Assembly: GCF_023241715.1 (NCBI RefSeq)
Contig: NZ_JALQCW010000009.1
Span: forward strand, 1-48,422
Reading direction: 5' to 3'
DNA from: Pseudomonas morbosilactucae
GTDB taxonomy: Bacteria; Pseudomonadota; Gammaproteobacteria; Pseudomonadales; Pseudomonadaceae
Length of the DNA: 48,422 bases
Both the position numbers and the translations under genes were made by a program. The notes below the pieces were generated by a model. That model had not been told where the DNA came from, did no database searches, and saw nothing but the letters and a program-made list of their open reading frames with translations. Shown piece after piece: positions 41,306-48,422 of the stretch (positions are counted from its first letter, which is position 1; each line of letters starts with the position of its first letter).

Positions 41306-42277
41306 TTGCAAAATCCTATTCCCGTCACCGTACTCAGCGGCTTTCTTGGCGCGGGCAAGACCACCTTGTTGCGCCATCTGCTCAAGGCCGAGCACGGCTT
41401 GAAAATCGCCGTGATCGAAAACGAATTCAGCGACGCCGGTATCGACACCCAGCTGTTGGGCGATGAGCCGGTGCAGGTGATGACGCTGTCCAACGGCTGC
41501 GTCTGCTGCACCATTCACACCGACCTGACCAAGGCCCTGTACCTGCTGCTGGAGCGCCTGGACAGCGGTGAGATCGCCTTTGACCGTTTGGTGATCGAGT
41601 GCACCGGGCTGGCCGATCCGGCCCCTGTGGCCCAGACCTTTTTCATCGATGAAGAGCTGCGCGAGCGCTACATTCTCGACGGCATCATTACCTTGGTAGA
41701 CGCCAAGCACGCCGAGCATCATCTGACCCAGACCATCGCCCAGGCGCAGATCGGCTTTGCCGACCGTTTGCTGGTGAGCAAGCGCGACCTGGTGGACGAC
41801 GCAACCTTTGATGCCTTGTGCGAACGCCTGACCCGTATCAACCGGCGGGCAGCGATCCGCGTGGTGGACCACGGCCGTATCGACCTGGCTGAGCTGCTGG
41901 ATGTGCGCGGCTTTAACCTCAACGCCGACTTGGGCGGCGGGCTGAGCCTGCGCCCGGTGAGCAAGGCGCCCTCAGTGGACCGGATTTCCAGCCTGGTGCT
42001 GCGCACCGAGCAGCCCCTGGACCTGGACCGCCTCAGCGAATTCATGAATGAGCTGCTGGAAGATCACGGCAAGCAATTGCTGCGCTACAAAGGCGTGCTG
42101 AGCGTGATCGACGAGCCGCGGCGCATGGTGTTCCAGGGCGTGCTCAAGCTCTATGGCTTCGATTGGGACACCGAGTGGGCCGAAGGCGAAGTGCGGGAGA
42201 GCGTGATGGTGTTCATCGCAGACGACCTGCCGGAAGAGAAGATCCGGCAGGGTTTCGAGCGGATGTTGGGGCGCTGA
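41306..42277 (+). CDS. yjiA: COG0523 (CobW/YjiA) GTPase
   Basis: Predicted 323-residue G3E-family GTPase of the YjiA subgroup, thought to act as a metal chaperone (zinc or other divalent metals). Walker A is LSGFLGAGKTTLL near the start. The metal-binding CxCC motif is NGCVCCTIHTD. Walker B and later motif are LVIECTGLADPAP and LVSKRDL. The C-terminal CobW domain spans about 230-320. Start TTG at 41,306 follows GGGAG by 8 bases; an in-frame GTG at 41,291 is an alternative. In E. coli yjiA is near yjiX and yjiY (cstA-like), and the same order is seen here. No Zur site was seen. Confidence 0.93.
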   Translation: MQNPIPVTVLSGFLGAGKTTLLRHLLKAEHGLKIAVIENEFSDAGIDTQLLGDEPVQVMTLSNGCVCCTIHTDLTKALYLLLERLDSGEIAFDRLVIECTGLADPAPVAQTFFIDEELRERYILDGIITLVDAKHAEHHLTQTIAQAQIGFADRLLVSKRDLVDDATFDALCERLTRINRRAAIRVVDHGRIDLAELLDVRGFNLNADLGGGLSLRPVSKAPSVDRISSLVLRTEQPLDLDRLSEFMNELLEDHGKQLLRYKGVLSVIDEPRRMVFQGVLKLYGFDWDTEWAEGEVRESVMVFIADDLPEEKIRQGFERMLGR

Positions 42278-42301
42278 GGTCTTCGCCGGCCAGCCGGCAG
42301 C

Positions 42302-42997
42302 CTACAGGCTGCCTAGCAGGCGCTGTTCCAAGTGATCGAGGTGCTGGTTCATCAGCGCTTCGGCCTTTTCGACATCGGCGTCCTGCACCGCATCGACAAT
42401 GCTTGAGTGCTCTTGCCAGGCGCAGTAGTTGCGAGCCCGGCCCTCGAACTGGGCGATGGCCAGGGAGGTCAGCGGCACCAGGCTGCCGAGGAAGTGCGCC
42501 AAAGGAGCATTGCCGGCCACCTCGGCCAGTTGCAGATGAAACTCCCCTGACAAACGAATCGCCGGGCCGCGCTGATCACGCTCGATGGCCTCGCGTTCGC
42601 GCGCCAGCAACTGACGCAAGGGCAGCAACTGCCTTTGTGGCTGCTGGCAGGCCAGGCGCACCAGGGTGGTTTCCGTGAGCCGCCGGGCGTGCAGGATCTG
42701 CCGGGTCTGCTCGGCATCCGGCGCTGCCACCCGTGGCCGATGATTGGGCTGCAAGATCACCACCTGTTGATGGGACAGCCGCGCCAGGACCTGGCGGATG
42801 ATGCTGCGGCTGACGCCGAACGCCTGGCCCAGGTTGTCTTCGGTAAAGCGGCTGCCGGGGGCGATGCGCTGCTCGAGAATGGCGTCGAAAATCTGCGGGT
42901 AGACGTCGTCCACCAGCAGGGTGCGTTCACCGTTGTGGCGCCGGGGCAGGCTGGCGGCCAGGGTGAACGGGTTGTTTTTAAAGGCGTAGCTGACCAT
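42302..42997 (-). CDS. GntR/FCD family regulator A
   Basis: Predicted 231-residue regulator. The N-terminal winged helix-turn-helix is visible as VYPQIFDAILEQRIAPGSRF and TEDNLGQAFGVSRSIIRQVL, about residues 30-75. The C-terminal FCD domain has conserved histidines in GEFHLQLAEVAGN, WQEHSSIVDAVQD and MNQHLDHLEQ, which usually bind metal. It ends in LEQRLLGSL. The ATG at 42,997 is preferred to an upstream TTG. It lies 37 bases downstream of another GntR/FCD gene on the same strand, so the two may be one transcript. Target unknown. A REP half lies beyond the stop. Confidence 0.88.
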   Translation of the reverse strand: MVSYAFKNNPFTLAASLPRRHNGERTLLVDDVYPQIFDAILEQRIAPGSRFTEDNLGQAFGVSRSIIRQVLARLSHQQVVILQPNHRPRVAAPDAEQTRQILHARRLTETTLVRLACQQPQRQLLPLRQLLAREREAIERDQRGPAIRLSGEFHLQLAEVAGNAPLAHFLGSLVPLTSLAIAQFEGRARNYCAWQEHSSIVDAVQDADVEKAEALMNQHLDHLEQRLLGSL

Positions 42998-43034
42998 GGC
43001 GTGGTGTCCCCTCCGGTTGCAGACGTTCAAACCA

Positions 43035-43748
43035 TCACGGGGTTATCTGGCCCAGATGATCGTCCGGAATATTCAGTTCAATTCCCATGCGCTGGCCTTC
43101 CATCAGGATATGCCGACGCATTTCGGCACTGGCCAGGGCGCTGTTCTTGCTGCGGATGGCACGCACCACCGCTTCGTTTTCCTGCAGTCGTTCGGCCAGG
43201 TGTTCCGGCGAGTTACGCAGGACCTGGGCGCTCTGCTTGAGGGCATTGCTGGTTTGTTGCACCACGTTCTGGAAGATCGGGTTGGAAGTCAGGGTGAACA
43301 ATTCTTCGTGGAAGGCGATGTAGGCGTTCATCCCGGCTTCGCTGTCGTTGGCTTCCAGGGCTTCGCGCATGTCCATGAGGGTCAGGCGCAGTTGGCCGAC
43401 TTCCTTGCTGCTGATGGATTGCGCCACCAGGCCGACGATAAAGGGCTCGAGGGTGTAGCGCAGTTGCAGCACATCCTCGAGGCTGGCGCCGGCCACGCCG
43501 CTGTCGCTGGCCGGGGTGTCATCCAGGGGCGCATCCAGTACCACCACGCCCTTGCCGGGCATGGAGCGCACCAGGCCCAGGGTTTCCAGGACCGTCACCG
43601 CTTCGCGCAGGCTAGGGCGGCTGATGCCCAGTTGTTCGGCCAGTTCGCGTTGTCCGGGCAGCATGTCGCCGGAGCGCCACTGGCCCCGGGCCAACGCGGC
43701 CCGCAGCTTTTCCACCACTGAATTTACGACTGTCGACGAGCTGATCAC
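43035..43748 (-). CDS. GntR/FCD family regulator B (FadR subfamily)
   Basis: Predicted 237-residue regulator of the FadR type. The DNA-binding half is VVEKLRAALARGQWRSGDML, then GQRELAEQLGISRPSLREAV and LETLGLVRSMPGKGVVVL. The FCD half (about 95-225) includes LEDVLQLRYTLEPFIVGLVA, FHEELFTLTSNPIFQNVV and a terminal RRHILMEGQRMG helix with the metal-type histidine. It is placed directly downstream of dctA on the same strand. Two FadR-like sites upstream of dctA make dctA the likely target. The ligand may be a C4-dicarboxylate or related acid; this is inference. Confidence 0.9.
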   Translation of the reverse strand: MISSSTVVNSVVEKLRAALARGQWRSGDMLPGQRELAEQLGISRPSLREAVTVLETLGLVRSMPGKGVVVLDAPLDDTPASDSGVAGASLEDVLQLRYTLEPFIVGLVAQSISSKEVGQLRLTLMDMREALEANDSEAGMNAYIAFHEELFTLTSNPIFQNVVQQTSNALKQSAQVLRNSPEHLAERLQENEAVVRAIRSKNSALASAEMRRHILMEGQRMGIELNIPDDHLGQITP

Positions 43749-43799
43749 TGTTTACTCCATGGGTTATCGGTCATGGCGCCACGCTGGGCGCCGATGAGT

Positions 43800-43820
43800 G
43801 TGCCTGCCCGAGGCAGGCAC
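43800..43820 (-). terminator. inverted repeat after dctA
   Basis: Nine-base arms GTGCCTGCC / GGCAGGCAC with loop CGA, placed 7 bases past the dctA stop. No T-run follows on the minus strand, so read-through into the GntR gene may be partial. Confidence 0.6.
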
Positions 43821-43827
43821 GAACGGG

Positions 43828-45141
43828 TCAGAATTCCTGCGGCTGGGTGCCCGGCGCTGGCTTTCTTGGCTGGAAAACATAGCCTTGTTGGCCGCTCAGT
43901 ACCTTGTCGGCCCGCTGCAGGTCGATGTCTTTCTCCCAGCGCGCGATGGCCACGGTGGCCACGCAGTTGCCGATCAGGTTGGTCAGGGCGCGGCCGATGC
44001 CCATGAACCAGTCCACCGCCAGCACCAGCACCAGGCCCACCACCGGAATGGCCGGGATCGCGGTCAGGGTCGCTGCCAGGATCACCAGGGCCGAACCGGG
44101 AATACCGTGTGCGCCTTTGGAGGTGATCAGCGACACCAGCAAGATGGTCAGCAGGTCGGACATCGACAACGGCGTGCCGGTGGCGTTGGCGATAAAGACG
44201 ATGGCCAGGGTCAGGTAGATGGAGAAACCGTCGAGGTTGAACGAGTAGCCGGTGGGGATGACCAGGCCGACCGTGGAGCTGCCGATGCCCAGGTGTTCAA
44301 GCTTGCGCATGATCTGCGGCAGCACGGCGTCCGAAGAGGCGGTGCCGAGAACAATCATCAGCTCTTCGCGCAGGTACTTGAGGAATGGCAGCATGGGCAG
44401 GCCCGCCACACGCATCACCACGCCCAGGATCACCGCGACAAAGGCGAAGCAGGTCAGGTAGAACAAGCCCACGAGGCTGCCTAGGTGCTGCAATGAATCC
44501 ACCCCGTATTTGCTGGTGGTGAAGGCGATGGCACCAAACACGCCGATGGGCGCCAGGCGCACGATCATGCCCATGATGCGGAAGATCACATGGCTGAGTT
44601 CGTTGATCAGGCGGGAGATGCCGGACGCTGCTTCACCCACCAGGTTCAGGGCGCTGCCGAACAGTACGGAGAACAGCAGTACCTGGAGGATGTTGTTATC
44701 GGCAAAGGCGCCGATGACCGAGTTCGGAATCAGGTTCATCAGGAACTGGGCGGTGCCCTGCATGTGCTGGCCGCGTTGGGCGAGGTCGCCCACGTCGGCA
44801 CTGGACAGCTGCTCCAGATGGATGTTGGCGCCGCTGCCGATGCCGGTGCTGAAGGCCATGACCAGGCCCAGTACCAGGGCAACGGTGGTCAGTATTTCGA
44901 AGTAGATCACCGACTTCAGGCCGATGCGCCCGACTTTCTTCAGGTCACCGGCACCCGAGATGCCACTGACCACCACACAGAACACGATCAGGCCGATCAG
45001 CATTTTGATCAGCTTGATGAAGCCGTCGCCCAGTGGTTTGAGTTGAGAAGAGAATTCGGGGAGTGCGAGTCCGCACACAACGCCGAGGATCAGTCCGAGG
45101 ACTACTTGGAGGAAAATCGAACGCGAGCACCATCTGAGCAT
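43828..45141 (-). CDS. dctA: C4-dicarboxylate/proton symporter
   Basis: Predicted 437-residue transporter of the dicarboxylate/amino acid:cation symporter (DAACS) family, importing succinate, fumarate and malate. Helix 1 is SIFLQVVLGLILGVVCGLAL. The serine-rich hairpin motif is VLGTASSDAVLPQIMRKLEH, and GLVIPTGYSFNLDGFSIYLT is the second signature. The length matches DctA. The ATG at 45,141 follows GGAGGGATCC on the minus strand. The C-terminus is long and polar, as in the family. No dctBD genes are adjacent. Confidence 0.93.
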   Translation of the reverse strand: MLRWCSRSIFLQVVLGLILGVVCGLALPEFSSQLKPLGDGFIKLIKMLIGLIVFCVVVSGISGAGDLKKVGRIGLKSVIYFEILTTVALVLGLVMAFSTGIGSGANIHLEQLSSADVGDLAQRGQHMQGTAQFLMNLIPNSVIGAFADNNILQVLLFSVLFGSALNLVGEAASGISRLINELSHVIFRIMGMIVRLAPIGVFGAIAFTTSKYGVDSLQHLGSLVGLFYLTCFAFVAVILGVVMRVAGLPMLPFLKYLREELMIVLGTASSDAVLPQIMRKLEHLGIGSSTVGLVIPTGYSFNLDGFSIYLTLAIVFIANATGTPLSMSDLLTILLVSLITSKGAHGIPGSALVILAATLTAIPAIPVVGLVLVLAVDWFMGIGRALTNLIGNCVATVAIARWEKDIDLQRADKVLSGQQGYVFQPRKPAPGTQPQEF

Positions 45142-45210
45142 GGGAGGGATCCTGATCGGTGTCCTGGCTGCCATGCGCGGGGCGCTATGGATTCAGGACT
45201 TAATTATTGT

Positions 45211-45219
45211 GGTCTTACC
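45211..45219. promoter_or_regulatory. FadR/GntR-type operator 1 upstream of dctA
   Basis: GGTCTTACC within TGGTCTTACCGG, of the form TGGTN3ACC seen for FCD-GntR proteins such as FadR and PdhR. About 70 bases ahead of the dctA start. It is part of a longer repeat shared with 45,291-45,308. Confidence 0.5.
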
Positions 45220-45295
45220 GGTATGTCCAGTGCAGCCGCAGTCTACGCTCGGACTTTAGGGGGTTACAAGGGGCTGTGAATAAATTGGCTTTACC

Positions 45296-45304
45296 GGTCT
45301 GACC
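45296..45304. promoter_or_regulatory. FadR/GntR-type operator 2 upstream of dctA
   Basis: GGTCTGACC within CGGTCTGACCAGTG. The flanking 18 bases (TTACCGGTCTGACCAGTG at 45,291) match 45,215-45,232 (TTACCGGTATGTCCAGTG) at 16 positions. The two copies lie 76 bases apart, suggesting looping or cooperative binding. Confidence 0.5.
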
Positions 45305-45333
45305 AGTGGCGATCCGAGTAAATGACAGGCGAA

Positions 45334-45363
45334 AAAAAGCCCGGCACTCAGGCCGGGCTTTTT
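45334..45363 (-). terminator. intrinsic terminator of glyA
   Basis: Twelve-base arms AAAAAGCCCGGC / GCCGGGCTTTTT with loop ACTCAG. Minus-strand T-run (A-run at 45,332-45,338 on plus) follows the hairpin, 23 bases past the glyA stop. Confidence 0.93.
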
Positions 45364-45386
45364 CGTGCTGCGGTGTAACGGGCTGA

Positions 45387-46640
45387 TTAAGCGCCGTATA
45401 CCGGCAGTTTTTTGCAGATGGCTTTGACCTTTTCACGTACGGCATCGATCACCGCTTCGTTGTTCAGGTCGGCCAGGATGTCGCAGATCCAGCCAGCCAG
45501 TTCCTTGCACTCGGCTTCCTTGAAGCCACGAGTGGTCACAGCCGGAGTGCCGAAGCGCAGGCCGGAGGTGACGAACGGGGAGCGTGGATCGTTTGGCACG
45601 GAGTTCTTGTTCACGGTGATGAACGCTTTGCCCAGAGCGGCGTCGGCGTCTTTACCGGAGATTTCCTGCTTGATCAGCGACAGCAGGAACAGGTGGTTTT
45701 CAGTACCGCCGGACACCACGTCAAAACCGCGCTCGATGAACACGCTGGCCATGGCCTGGGCGTTTTTCACCACTTGCTGCTGGTAAGTCTTGAACTCAGG
45801 CTGCAGGGCTTCCTTGAAGCAGATCGCTTTGGCGGCGATCACGTGCTCCAGCGGGCCACCTTGGGCGCCTGGGAATACAGCAGAGTTCAGCTTCTTCTCG
45901 ATGTCGGCGTTGGCGCGAGCCAGGATCAGGCCGCCACGAGGACCGCGCAGGGTCTTGTGGGTGGTGGTGGTGACCACGTCAGCGAAAGGCACCGGGTTCG
46001 GGTAGACGCCAGCGGCGACCAGACCGGCCACGTGGGCCATGTCGACGAACAGGTACGCGCCGACTTTGTCAGCGATTTCGCGGAAGCGCGGGAAGTCGAG
46101 GATCTGCGAGTAGGCAGAGAAACCGGCCACGATCATTTTCGGCTTGTGCTCGACGGCCAGGCGCTCGACTTCGTCGTAGTCGATCAGACCGTTGGCGTCG
46201 ATGCCGTATTGAATGGCGTTGTACAGCTTGCCAGAGGAAGAAACGCTGGCGCCGTGGGTCAGGTGACCACCGTGGGCCAGGCTCATGCCCAAGATGGTGT
46301 CGCCAGCCGACAGCAGAGCCAGGTAAACGGCGCTGTTGGCTTGGGAGCCGGCGTGCGGCTGGACGTTGGCGTAATCGGCGCCGAACAGTTCCTTGGCACG
46401 GTCGATGGCCAACTGCTCAACCACGTCGACGTACTCGCAGCCGCCGTAGTAGCGCTTGCCTGGGTAACCTTCGGCGTATTTGTTGGTCAGCACCGAGCCT
46501 TGAGCTTCCATCACCGCTGGGCTGGTGTAGTTTTCCGAAGCGATCAGCTCGATGTGCTCTTCCTGGCGCTGAGCTTCTTGCTCCATGGCGGCAAAGAGAT
46601 CGGCGTCGTACTTGGCAATAGTCAAATCACGGCTGAACAT
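45387..46640 (-). CDS. glyA: serine hydroxymethyltransferase
   Basis: Predicted 417-residue PLP enzyme interconverting serine and glycine with tetrahydrofolate, the main source of one-carbon units. PLP-binding K229 is in [17 protein letters not shown], at the same number as in E. coli GlyA. Other family motifs are [40 protein letters not shown] and [14 protein letters not shown]. The ATG at 46,640 is chosen by family length; extra N-terminal sequence in frame is not conserved. The upstream 180 bases hold diffuse heptamer-like repeat remnants (46,741-46,812). No riboswitch was recognised. Confidence 0.97.
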   Translation of the reverse strand: MFSRDLTIAKYDADLFAAMEQEAQRQEEHIELIASENYTSPAVMEAQGSVLTNKYAEGYPGKRYYGGCEYVDVVEQLAIDRAKELFGADYANVQPHAGSQANSAVYLALLSAGDTILGMSLAHGGHLTHGASVSSSGKLYNAIQYGIDANGLIDYDEVERLAVEHKPKMIVAGFSAYSQILDFPRFREIADKVGAYLFVDMAHVAGLVAAGVYPNPVPFADVVTTTTHKTLRGPRGGLILARANADIEKKLNSAVFPGAQGGPLEHVIAAKAICFKEALQPEFKTYQQQVVKNAQAMASVFIERGFDVVSGGTENHLFLLSLIKQEISGKDADAALGKAFITVNKNSVPNDPRSPFVTSGLRFGTPAVTTRGFKEAECKELAGWICDILADLNNEAVIDAVREKVKAICKKLPVYGA

Positions 46641-46823
46641 GGCGGTCCTCAAGGATCGGGGGGCAGAAAAGGGAGGCATTCTAACCCAATGGCTTTTAGA
46701 AGGCATATGAAAGGACATCATGTCGCAGAGAAGCAGGGTTCAAGTGACGAGCTGCAAGCGGCCATTCAAAGCGAACCGCTCCTCTCTCGCCGCTTGAAGC
46801 TTGAAACGTGCCGCTGCGACCCA

Positions 46824-48422
46824 TCAATCAAACATGAATAACGCGTCATTGCTGAACTGCGCTTCAAACCGATTGGCCGGCATCGGGCGGCCGAACAGGT
46901 AGCCTTGCACTTCGTCGCAGCCGTGCTCACGCAGGAAGTCCAATTGCTCGTGGGTTTCCACGCCCTCGGCGATCACCGCCAGGTTCAGGCTGTGGGCCAT
47001 GGCGATGATGGCTCGGGCAATCTGTGCATCCTGTTCGCCGGACGGCAGGCCGTCGACAAAGGTGCGGTCGATTTTCAGCACGTCGATGGGGAACTGCTTG
47101 AGGTAGTTCAGGGATGAATAGCCGGTGCCGAAGTCGTCCACCGCGATGCTCAGGCCGAGGTTTTTCAGGCCGTCGAGGATCTGCATCGCTTCGCTGACTT
47201 CGCGCATCAGGATACTTTCGGTCAGTTCCAGCTCCAGGCACGCCGGCGGCAGGCCGGTGTCCCTGAGAATGGTGGCGATCCGCGTGCCCAGTTGGCCGTC
47301 GGAGAACTGCCGCGCCGAGATGTTCACCGACACTTTCGGCACTCGCACCTTGGCCTGGTGCCAGGCCTTGAGCTGGCGGCAGGCTTCGCTGATGACCCAG
47401 TCGCCCACGTCCACCACCAGGCCCAGCTCTTCGAGTACCGGAATGAAATCCCCCGGCGGCACCAGCCCGCGGCGCGGATGGCGCCAGCGCAACAGGGCCT
47501 CGGCGCCGGTCAGGCGCTTGCCGTCGCCGCTGAACTGCGGCTGGTAATAGAGCACGAACTCTTCCTGCTCCAGGGCGTGGCGCAGGTCGCTTTCCAGCTC
47601 CAGGCGCTCCAGGGCGCTGGCGTTCATGTCCGCCTGGTAGAACTGGAAGTTGTTCTTGCCGCGTTCCTTGGCGTGGTACATCGCGGTGTCGGCGTTCTTC
47701 ATCAACTGGCTCAGCTCGTTACCGTCCTGAGGGCTCAGGGCGATGCCGATACTGGCGGTGACGAAGAACTCCCGGCCTTCGAGGACGAAGGGTTTGACCA
47801 GGCTGGCGAGGATCTGCTCGGCCACGTGGATCGCCCGGTTCAGGGCCATCTCGCGGCTGGCGCGCGGTTGCAGCAGCAGGGTGAATTCGTCGCCGCCCAT
47901 GCGAGCCACGGTGTCGTCATCGTCGACGCAGCCCAGCAGGCGCGTGGCCATTTCCTTGAGCATGCGGTCGCCGGCGGCGTGGCCGAGGGAGTCGTTGATC
48001 GGTTTGAAACGGTCGAGGTCGAGGAACATCAGCACCACCCAGGACTTCTGCCGCTCCGCCGATTGCAGCGCGGTGTGCAGACGGTCCTGGAACAGGGTGC
48101 GGTTGGGCAGGTGGGTCAGGGCGTCGTAGTAGGCGAGGCGGTGAATGCGCTGCTCACTGGCTTTGCGCTCACTGATGTCGCTGAAGAAGCACACGTAGCT
48201 GGCCAGGTCGCCTTCGTCGTCGAGTACCCGCGGTAATGCCCGACCCAGGCCGGGGTATGCTCCGCCGTTTGCGCCGCTTTGAGCCCAGACTTCGCCTTCC
48301 CAGGTGCTGTGCTGGTGCAGTTGCTTGAGCACGTAGCGCAGGTGGGCTTCCTGCTGGTTGTCGACGGTGAGCATGTTGGGCAACTGGTCCAGCACCTGGG
48401 ACACGGCATAGCCGCTGACCGC
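46824..48422 (-). CDS. GGDEF-EAL c-di-GMP protein, 5' end outside the window
   Basis: Partial gene: the reading frame is open to the window edge (upstream codons read [14 protein letters not shown]), so the start lies beyond it. The visible 532 residues comprise the end of a PAS sensor ([19 protein letters not shown]), a GGDEF domain with intact [11 protein letters not shown], and an EAL domain with [33 protein letters not shown] and [11 protein letters not shown]. All catalytic residues seen are those of active enzymes, so it may both make and degrade c-di-GMP, or GGDEF may regulate EAL. It ends ALFMFD. Its missing N-terminus may contain more sensor domains. Confidence 0.92.
   Translation of the reverse strand, partial: AVSGYAVSQVLDQLPNMLTVDNQQEAHLRYVLKQLHQHSTWEGEVWAQSGANGGAYPGLGRALPRVLDDEGDLASYVCFFSDISERKASEQRIHRLAYYDALTHLPNRTLFQDRLHTALQSAERQKSWVVLMFLDLDRFKPINDSLGHAAGDRMLKEMATRLLGCVDDDDTVARMGGDEFTLLLQPRASREMALNRAIHVAEQILASLVKPFVLEGREFFVTASIGIALSPQDGNELSQLMKNADTAMYHAKERGKNNFQFYQADMNASALERLELESDLRHALEQEEFVLYYQPQFSGDGKRLTGAEALLRWRHPRRGLVPPGDFIPVLEELGLVVDVGDWVISEACRQLKAWHQAKVRVPKVSVNISARQFSDGQLGTRIATILRDTGLPPACLELELTESILMREVSEAMQILDGLKNLGLSIAVDDFGTGYSSLNYLKQFPIDVLKIDRTFVDGLPSGEQDAQIARAIIAMAHSLNLAVIAEGVETHEQLDFLREHGCDEVQGYLFGRPMPANRFEAQFSNDALFMFD

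Noticed and set aside
46641..46823. Glycine or other riboswitch upstream of glyA
   Set aside because: No recognisable aptamer core; the stretch is mostly degenerate GCTTGAAGC-like repeat.
1..48422. CRISPR arrays, tRNA/rRNA genes, insertion sequences, prophage or toxin-antitoxin pairs
   Set aside because: No repeat-spacer pattern, no cloverleaf-like sequence, no transposase or integrase, and no adjacent toxin for the DUF2442 protein were found by eye.

Overview
The window (about 48.4 kb, GC-rich, dense genes, short gaps) looks like chromosome of a Pseudomonas of the fluorescens group. Supporting signs are the periplasmic catalase katB followed by ankB, a cyanide-insensitive-type cioAB oxidase, the fused QuiC dehydroshikimate dehydratase, RlmG, CstA with its small partner, and many REP-type palindromes (GCCGGCAAGCCGGC) and CTTGCAG heptamer repeats. 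No rRNA, tRNA, CRISPR, phage or insertion sequence was seen. The species is inferred from protein similarity by eye, not from a search.

0-6.6 kb: housekeeping genes. A flavoprotein, a histone-deacetylase-like amidohydrolase, a GNAT acetyltransferase, tesB coupled to a HAD phosphatase, and a minus-strand pair made of a YpfJ-type metallopeptidase and a secreted alpha/beta hydrolase.

6.7-22 kb: an aromatic/hydroaromatic acid catabolism island. pcaQ and pcaHG (protocatechuate 3,4-dioxygenase) come first. An aldo-keto reductase and an IclR regulator follow, then an operon of Gfo/Idh dehydrogenase, frameshifted sugar-phosphate-isomerase-like protein and DMT transporter. After these come a chemoreceptor, an MFS transporter, quiC, a TetR regulator and aroQ-aroE. 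Together AroQ (dehydroquinate to dehydroshikimate), AroE-type dehydrogenase (shikimate to dehydroshikimate), QuiC (dehydroshikimate to protocatechuate) and PcaHG (ring cleavage) form a continuous quinate/shikimate route. Uptake and chemotaxis genes sit alongside. Several candidate operators recur across the island: a PcaQ palindrome, a GTTCGRTRATCGAAC palindrome at quiC and aroQ, an ACTAACYGGTT box at the same two promoters, a GGAACTNGRTTCY box at the IclR locus, and AAYAAYAA Hfq/Crc-type motifs at translation starts.

22-33 kb: a DUF2442 protein, trmA coupled to a purine permease, a small secreted DUF4879-like protein, a DJ-1 family member lacking both catalytic residues, and an MFS exporter. 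Then come cioA-cioB and a 55-residue DUF2474 protein behind an Anr box, followed by rlmG, an fpr-type reductase and mscL.

33-48.4 kb: katB-ankB, radA, a secreted unknown, a PilZ protein, a membrane methyltransferase-like protein, cstA with its small partner, and a COG0523 GTPase. Two GntR/FCD regulators next to dctA, glyA, and a GGDEF-EAL protein cut by the window edge complete the window.
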